NCBI GenBank assembly: GCA_023374045.1
Contig: CM041780.1
Coordinates: 96,753,005-96,817,004, forward strand
Direction: 5' to 3'
Source of the DNA: Limonium bicolor
Lineage: Eukaryota; Streptophyta; Magnoliopsida; Caryophyllales; Plumbaginaceae
Length of the DNA stretch: 64,000 nt
The translations under genes and the position numbers were made by a program. Of the stretch, positions 59,275 to 64,000 are shown one piece after another. Position 1 is the stretch's first letter. Each line of letters begins with the position of its first letter. The notes under the pieces were generated by a model. That model saw only the letters and a list, made by a program, of their open reading frames with translations. It had not been told where the DNA came from and did no database searches.

Positions 59275-60665
59275 TGTTGGGCAAAATATTGGTTAAACTA
59301 TCTTGCTAACTATGGGCAGTGAACCCAATCATTGTAGTACAACAAGGTCGTATCCACAGGGACTTCGTAACTATCTAGCTAATTATAAGCTTAGTAAATG
59401 TGCAAGAGGATATATACAAAAGTGCATAATTGTAAATTAGGGGTTTTGGGTTTTTGGGTTGTAACTGGAGAAATAAAGGAAAGCAATAAACACTAAACTA
59501 TCTAATCTAGGATAGGTGTAGCTCGGGATAGGATATTCGCACCCGTCATCCCCTTTCTACCAATGGCTGAACCTCGAACTCATAGCTAAACAACGGGAAT
59601 TTAATTAATAACCAAATCCCGGTCTATTAATCCTAACCAATTTAACGGGGACTGAATGCTCGTTCAAATCCCCAATTCAATTAGAAGCATTAAGCACAAA
59701 TCTACCCTAAGTTGCAATGAGAACCTCATCTCAAAATCAGTGAAAATCGGCTAACATTGATTTAGTCCCCAACGGTTTAGGTTTCTATCTCAGAATATCA
59801 TTTTGATAGAATCCCACAATAATGCTCAACTAATCGGTAGGCCAAACCAACCAATTTAACACATAGAAGACAAATTGAGCAAAACCCTTAACAAATCCCC
59901 AAATCATGAGCAACGAGTTTAGAAGTCATAAACACTCAATAATCATCTTCATTAAGCTCAAAGACTAAAATAAAACCATAAATGAGTTCAAGATTCAACA
60001 ATGGAGTTTAGGGATTTTGGGACAAAATCCCCAATCCCTAGCTACAAATGATTCTACACAGCCATAGAGAAAAGAAAAGCATAAAAGGGAGAAGAAGAAG
60101 CCATTAATGGAGCTTGGAAGCTTTGGAGAAGGTGAGCTCTTTCTTTCTTCTTTCTCCTCTTTTTCTCCTCTTCTTTCCCTTCTTTTTCGCCTTCTTTCTC
60201 TGTGTTTTCGACTGGTGGAGTCGTGGTTGAAGAATGGGGAGAAGTGTCCCCAAAATTCCCGTTTTAAAACTCAATTCTGGGCAAATTTTACGACCGACCG
60301 GACTTGCGACCGGACTTGCAAGGTCGGTCGATTCCAGTAGCTTGCAAAACGCAAATCTGGGCAAAATTTCGACCCGACCGGACTTGCGACCGGACTTGCA
60401 AGGTCGGTCGGAGTCAGTATAACTTCAAAACGCTGTATCTTCTTCGTTTTAACTCCGATTTTGGATCCGTTTGCGCCCACGCGTTCCTCTCTTCGTCTAC
60501 TTTACTCCTAGCTATGTTACCCTCCTGTTTAAACAATAAATGTGTAAAACACCAATGAAACACAAAACTAGAGGAAAACAAGCTAGAGTGGAGAAATGAG
60601 CATGAAAAGTGTTGATTAAACATATGAAATACACCCCTAAAACATGCTCATTTGGACACTCATCA
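59275..60665 (-). repeat. 3' LTR of D (left copy)
   Basis: 1391 bp. On the minus strand it begins TGATGAGTGTCCAAATGAGC and ends GCCCAACA. It contains a two-module palindrome array and a segment alignable to solo LTR H (tttgcgcccacgcgtt...cgtctac). Confidence 0.92.
60291..60410 (-). repeat. Palindrome array in D (2 modules)
   Basis: Two forward-forward-reverse modules with arms gaccgaccgg, gcgaccgg and aggtcggtcg. On the minus strand one is preceded by ctactggaatcgaccgacc, as in elements A and B. Confidence 0.9.
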
Positions 60666-60680
60666 CACCCCCACACTTAC
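60666..60680 (-). other. Polypurine tract of D
   Basis: Minus strand gtaagtgtgggggtg, directly before the 3' LTR. Upstream on that strand lies ttgcttgaggacaagcaaaa, the usual Athila-type context. Confidence 0.75.
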
Positions 60681-62200
60681 CTTTTTGCTTGTCCTCAAGC
60701 AAAACCAAGCACCCATGCAAGTAAGGAATGCTCAAGACTAACAAACACTAACATGAATTGTAGGATAAAAGAAGAAGCAAAAAGTGATTAAAACCTTTGA
60801 GGAGTGTGAACCATCTCTTAGTGGTGGCATGGGTGTGCTTAGGGCAAAACAAAATCTAGAGTTTCGGGGTATGATCCGAAGTGCTTCAAAGTTCTAAAGA
60901 TTAGGTGACTTGGAGAGCTTTTACCATGTCCAACTTCTCTCAAGAATGGGCATTGAGAAGAAAACAAAAGGAAAAATAGATTTATGCATTTGTTTCACTT
61001 TTGCATAAGAGATGAGAGGATAACATTTTGGCATCAAGCCTTTGCATTTAAGAACACTCCACTCTCATTGTTGGTTAACAATGGCGTCTCACAAGTCCCT
61101 TGATGGATTTTCACAAAGAAGCACCCCTTAGCAATCCCTAAGAAAGAAGACAGAAGGAACCCCAAAGCAATAAAAATCCAACCATATAAGATCACTTGGC
61201 CACACCGCATGTAAAATGCTCCTCAAAAGCAATCAAAAAGAAAAATTTAAGCATTTATCCCATAACTCATAATAGTGTTTGTTCTTAATGAGAACAACTC
61301 ACAACGCAAGGGTCCAAGTTTTTTATTTTGGACAATCGCAAGATAAGCATGAAGTATTAAGCATTTAAGCACACAATTCACCGAAAAGGTCACTCCCCCA
61401 CACTTAAATTGAACAATGTCCCCATTGTTCACCAATCAAAACCGGGGAAGGTTCCAGAAGACCTTTCGGGAAGCAGACAAAAGGAAAAGCACACGAGACA
61501 CAAATAAACAGTATAGCACAGAAGCTATCCCCAGATTTGCAGATTCAAAATTAGAGAAAGAGAACGAAAACTAAAAGGAACTAGTACTCCCCTGAGATTG
61601 CTATTGCTATCAGTTTGTAGAACTCCCCCACACTTGAGCGTCAGTCTCAAGTAGCGTAGCTTGGTTGCGGTGTGGAATTGAAATTGCACCAGCATAAAAC
61701 ACTAGAAGCAACCAAACTACAACTGGAGTTAAGGGTTAGCAAAAACAAAACCAAAGGAGAAAAAACAAAAACAGGAAATAAAATAGTGGAGTCGTTGTGG
61801 GCAAATATTAAAGGAAGGGGCACGAGTACTCCCCGATAAGATGCGGAAGGAAGATAGGGTGCCCGCACAATTGCAAGTGGGAGGGGTCGTTGAGGTGCTA
61901 CCTTCAATCGTTGGAGATGAAGGTCCTCTAGGAAAATTTCGCCAGAGGTTCCTTTGTAATTGTTCCTAATTCCATCCCTTTTTCAGAGGGGCTTACCTGT
62001 TTCCAAAATATTCACAACACAGACGCCACCAATTGGGCGTAAAAGGGCAAGTCCAAAGAATGCCAAAATAGCCCATTATTGAAAACAATGCAAAATCTAA
62101 ACTAACAGAATTTAAAAGACAGACACGAAATGAAATCCGGGTTGCCTCCCGGTAAGCGGCCCTTCTTTAAGGTCTTTGGCTAGACCATACCACCGTGAAG
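60681..62200 (-). other. Noncoding 3' interior of D
   Basis: No recognisable coding sequence. The cccccacactt word recurs near 61392 and 61625, additional PPT-like tracts on the minus strand. Nothing else is evident. Confidence 0.5.
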
Positions 62201-62821
62201 TCATCCGGGATCGAATATGAACGTTGAAGTCGGCTTCAACGGGTGGGTTGGGCGGGCATCATCTAGCAATGAAGAACGACCCGGATCAAAAGGAAATGTG
62301 GCCTCAACACTTAGGATGTGAAAGTGTAAACTCCACCGATCGTTCATCAGGTGGAAGTGTTGAGGTGGGTGATCCTTGGTACGAGGATCAAACTGTGGTG
62401 GAGCCTCCTCTTCAAATTCAAGGATGTAAACATCCTTATCTTCAGTGAGCGGTGCAGGGAGAACTCCGGAGCGGACTTTGTCTTCAATCTTTGGTCCCGG
62501 ATCAAATGGGAAGGTGGCCTCCACACTTAGCGGGTGTACGTTGAGCTTCCACCCAACTTCATTAGTGCACGGGTGGGGGCCTTGATCCTTCAAGTGAAGA
62601 TCAAAGTTTGATGGCTCCTCCTCCTCCTCAAATTCGAGGATGTAAATGTCCTCAACTTCTTGGTGAGGCTCATGGGAAGAGCCTTGATGAAAATCAACTT
62701 CAGAGGGAGGTGGCTCCTTGAAGTTGATTATAGCACTCTCCTCTGATGGCTCGGAGGGAGGCGGCATCTCCTCCTCCTCAAGGTTGAGGATGTGTCCATC
62801 CTCATCTTCTGGGTGGAGCAC
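62201..62821 (-). pseudogene. Acidic repeat protein of D, C-terminal part
   Basis: Open frame of ~206 codons, very acidic, with internal repeats: ILEFEEE-type words three times (one as ILNLEEEE), SVEATFPFDPG twice and a final FIFDPG, joined by PPPSE-type linkers. It starts on a GTG and follows the other ORF in a different frame. The sequence between them shows Pro/Ser/Glu-rich coding character in a third frame, so both probably belong to one protein split by two frameshifts (near 62945 and 62816). No enzymatic motif. Function unknown; the position is that of gag in an Athila-like element. Confidence 0.5.
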
Positions 62822-63518
62822 AAGAAGGAGGGGAAATAACGGTAGTTGACTTCAGAGGGAGGAGACTCCATGAAGTCAAGGTGGAAGCGGTCCTCTGATG
62901 GCTTGTCTTCGAACTCAGGCAGATGGTTGAATGACGTTTCTCAGGTTCGAACGGGGGAGGTGATAGAGAGCAACTCAAGTCCTCAGTAAGGTGATCCACT
63001 TTATGAACCATTTCGCTCTCCGGTTGCTGCGATGCAAGGTTTAGTAGACCTTCCATCATCGCGTTCATCTCTACTAATTTGGCATAGAGCTTCAGTTGGT
63101 TCATGTCGAGGTCTTTTTCCTTAGTCTGATGCTCCACTTCATGGACCATTTCACTCTCTGGTTGTTGCTCCCTTCGAGCTAGTGTAATGAGCTGGTTCAT
63201 GTCGATGGTGTTCATTCTAGCACTAAGATCCTCCAGAGTGGGTGAATCTACCCTTGCCGTGATCTCAGAACAATAAGCACTCTTCTGGTCTCCTCCACTC
63301 TCTTGGCACCTGATCCATCGACTGATGTCTTGTTCAGTGGGGTTTGGATTGACAGATAAGAACCGGTTCTCCATGAGAGTCTCTGATCTTGAGATTAGAT
63401 CCTCACAAGGAGGGCACATATGAAAGGATCCACACCCTTGACAATCAATGTATTGGTCGTAGGTTGCTCCAGAGGTGTAGCCGTAACAATCTTCTGCTTG
63501 ATCATCAAGACCATCCAT
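62802..63518 (-). pseudogene. Acidic protein of D with CX2CX5CX2C motif, N-terminal part
   Basis: I choose the ATG at 63518 (MDGLDDQAED), not the upstream one at 63563, because a T-run ending in ag lies between them and looks like a 3' splice site behind the PBS. Near residue 26 is DCQGCGSFHMCPPCEDL, a CX2CX5CX2C cluster that could bind zinc. A helix-rich region follows with a duplicated QQPESEMVH(E/K)V motif. The last ~55 codons look like out-of-frame sequence (Ser/Thr/Arg-rich), implying a frameshift near 62945. Not a known gag by motif; function unknown. Confidence 0.5.
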
Positions 63519-63634
63519 CAGAGATAGGTTCCTAAAAAAAAAGTAACACAAATTTATACACAAAAGGGGGAAATAAAGGAAATGAAAATATGCACAGAAA
63601 CTAAACAGTAATAAACAGATAGTTGGACCGAAGT

Positions 63635-63651
63635 CCCCGGCAACGGCGCCA
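63635..63651 (-). other. Primer-binding site of D (tRNA-Asp)
   Basis: Plus strand ccccggcaacggcgcca equals the 3' end of plant tRNA-Asp, so the minus strand is a 17-nt perfect PBS, six bases from the LTR end. Confidence 0.92.
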
Positions 63652-63657
63652 AAAACT

Positions 63658-64000
63658 TGTTGGGCAAAATATTGGTTAAACTATCTTGCTAACTATGGGC
63701 AGTGAACCCAATCATTGTAGTACAACAAGGTCGTATCCACAGGGACTTCGTAACTATCTAGCTAATTATAAGCTTAGTAAATGTGCAAGAGGATATATAC
63801 AAAAGTGCATAATTGTAAATTAGGGGTTTTGGGTTTTTGGGTTGTAACTGGAGAAATAAAGGAAAGCAATAAACACTAAACTATCTAATCTAGGATAGGT
63901 GTAGCTCGGGATAGGATATTCGCACCCGTCATCCCCTTTCTACCAATGGCTGAACCTCGAACTCATAGCTAAACAACGGGAATTTAATTAATAACCAAAT
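63658..64000 (-). repeat. 5' LTR of D, partial (right edge)
   Basis: Appears identical to 59275-59617 over the 343 bp in view; it continues beyond the window. Confidence 0.92.

Larger units (their letters stand above)
59275..64000 (-). mobile_element. Element D: Athila-like non-autonomous LTR retrotransposon, partial
   Basis: Minus-strand element. The left LTR (its 3' LTR) is 59275-60665, the interior 60666-63657, and its 5' LTR starts at 63658 and runs off the window. A 17-nt PBS for tRNA-Asp and a PPT-like gtgtgggggtg are in the right places. The 343 bp of the right LTR in view look identical to the left LTR, so insertion is very recent. The 3-kb interior holds only an acidic Gag-position ORF; no pol. 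Left flank is gtact (59270-59274). Confidence 0.9.

Noticed and set aside
2880..60410. CRISPR array as an explanation for the regularly spaced palindromes
   Set aside because: Eukaryotic LTR context, imperfect family-specific arms, no uniform spacers and no cas genes.

Overview
This window is repeat-rich nuclear DNA of a flowering plant, most likely a eudicot. It holds plant-specific LTR-retrotransposon lineages (Tat-like, Athila-like and Tekay-like long-LTR elements), a CACTA (En/Spm) DNA transposon and a PIF/Harbinger remnant. I found no intact host protein-coding gene, no rRNA or tRNA gene and no CRISPR array. Lineage names are read from primer-binding sites, terminal motifs and the few protein fragments; no database was searched.

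Layout, left to right. (1) 1-13387: the 5' part of a minus-strand CACTA element. Its frameshifted transposase N-terminus is at 1-1174 and its promoter end, with subterminal repeats and a TIR ending in CACTA, is at about 12800-13387. A 9-kb gag-only Tat-like LTR element (1792-10789) is inserted between promoter and coding region. (2) 13388-15164: a stretch of unknown origin carrying a palindrome array, then a Harbinger remnant with a broken MYB-like ORF. (3) 15282 to the right edge: a deep nest of LTR elements. Element F (from 15282) is interrupted by E (minus strand, from 17926). E is interrupted by A (19918-34404, complete, TSD tttct) and by B (from 35970). The 3' LTR of B is interrupted by an Athila-like solo LTR H (48655-50313, TSD taagg) and cut at 51892 by C. 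C holds a 2-kb tandem duplication and a decayed ~188-bp tandem array. C is cut at 59275 by D, a minus-strand Athila-like non-autonomous element with a tRNA-Asp PBS, whose second LTR runs off the right edge.

A and B have unusually long LTRs (about 4.4 and 4.9 kb) and 5-5.7 kb interiors without recognisable coding sequence, which fits large retrotransposon derivatives (LARDs). Their interiors still share hairpins, and their LTR ends share a hairpin with a compensatory base-pair change in E.

The most striking signal crosses element boundaries. Eight different units (G, A, B, E, H, D, the 13.6-kb stretch and, more loosely, the CACTA end) carry arrays of short GC-rich inverted-repeat modules. Most are built as three ~8-10 bp arms in forward-forward-reverse order (or its complement) around a GTCCG/CGGAC or GACCG/CGGTC core. 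The arrays differ in sequence from family to family but keep the architecture, and two lineages with different primer tRNAs share the same flanking word.
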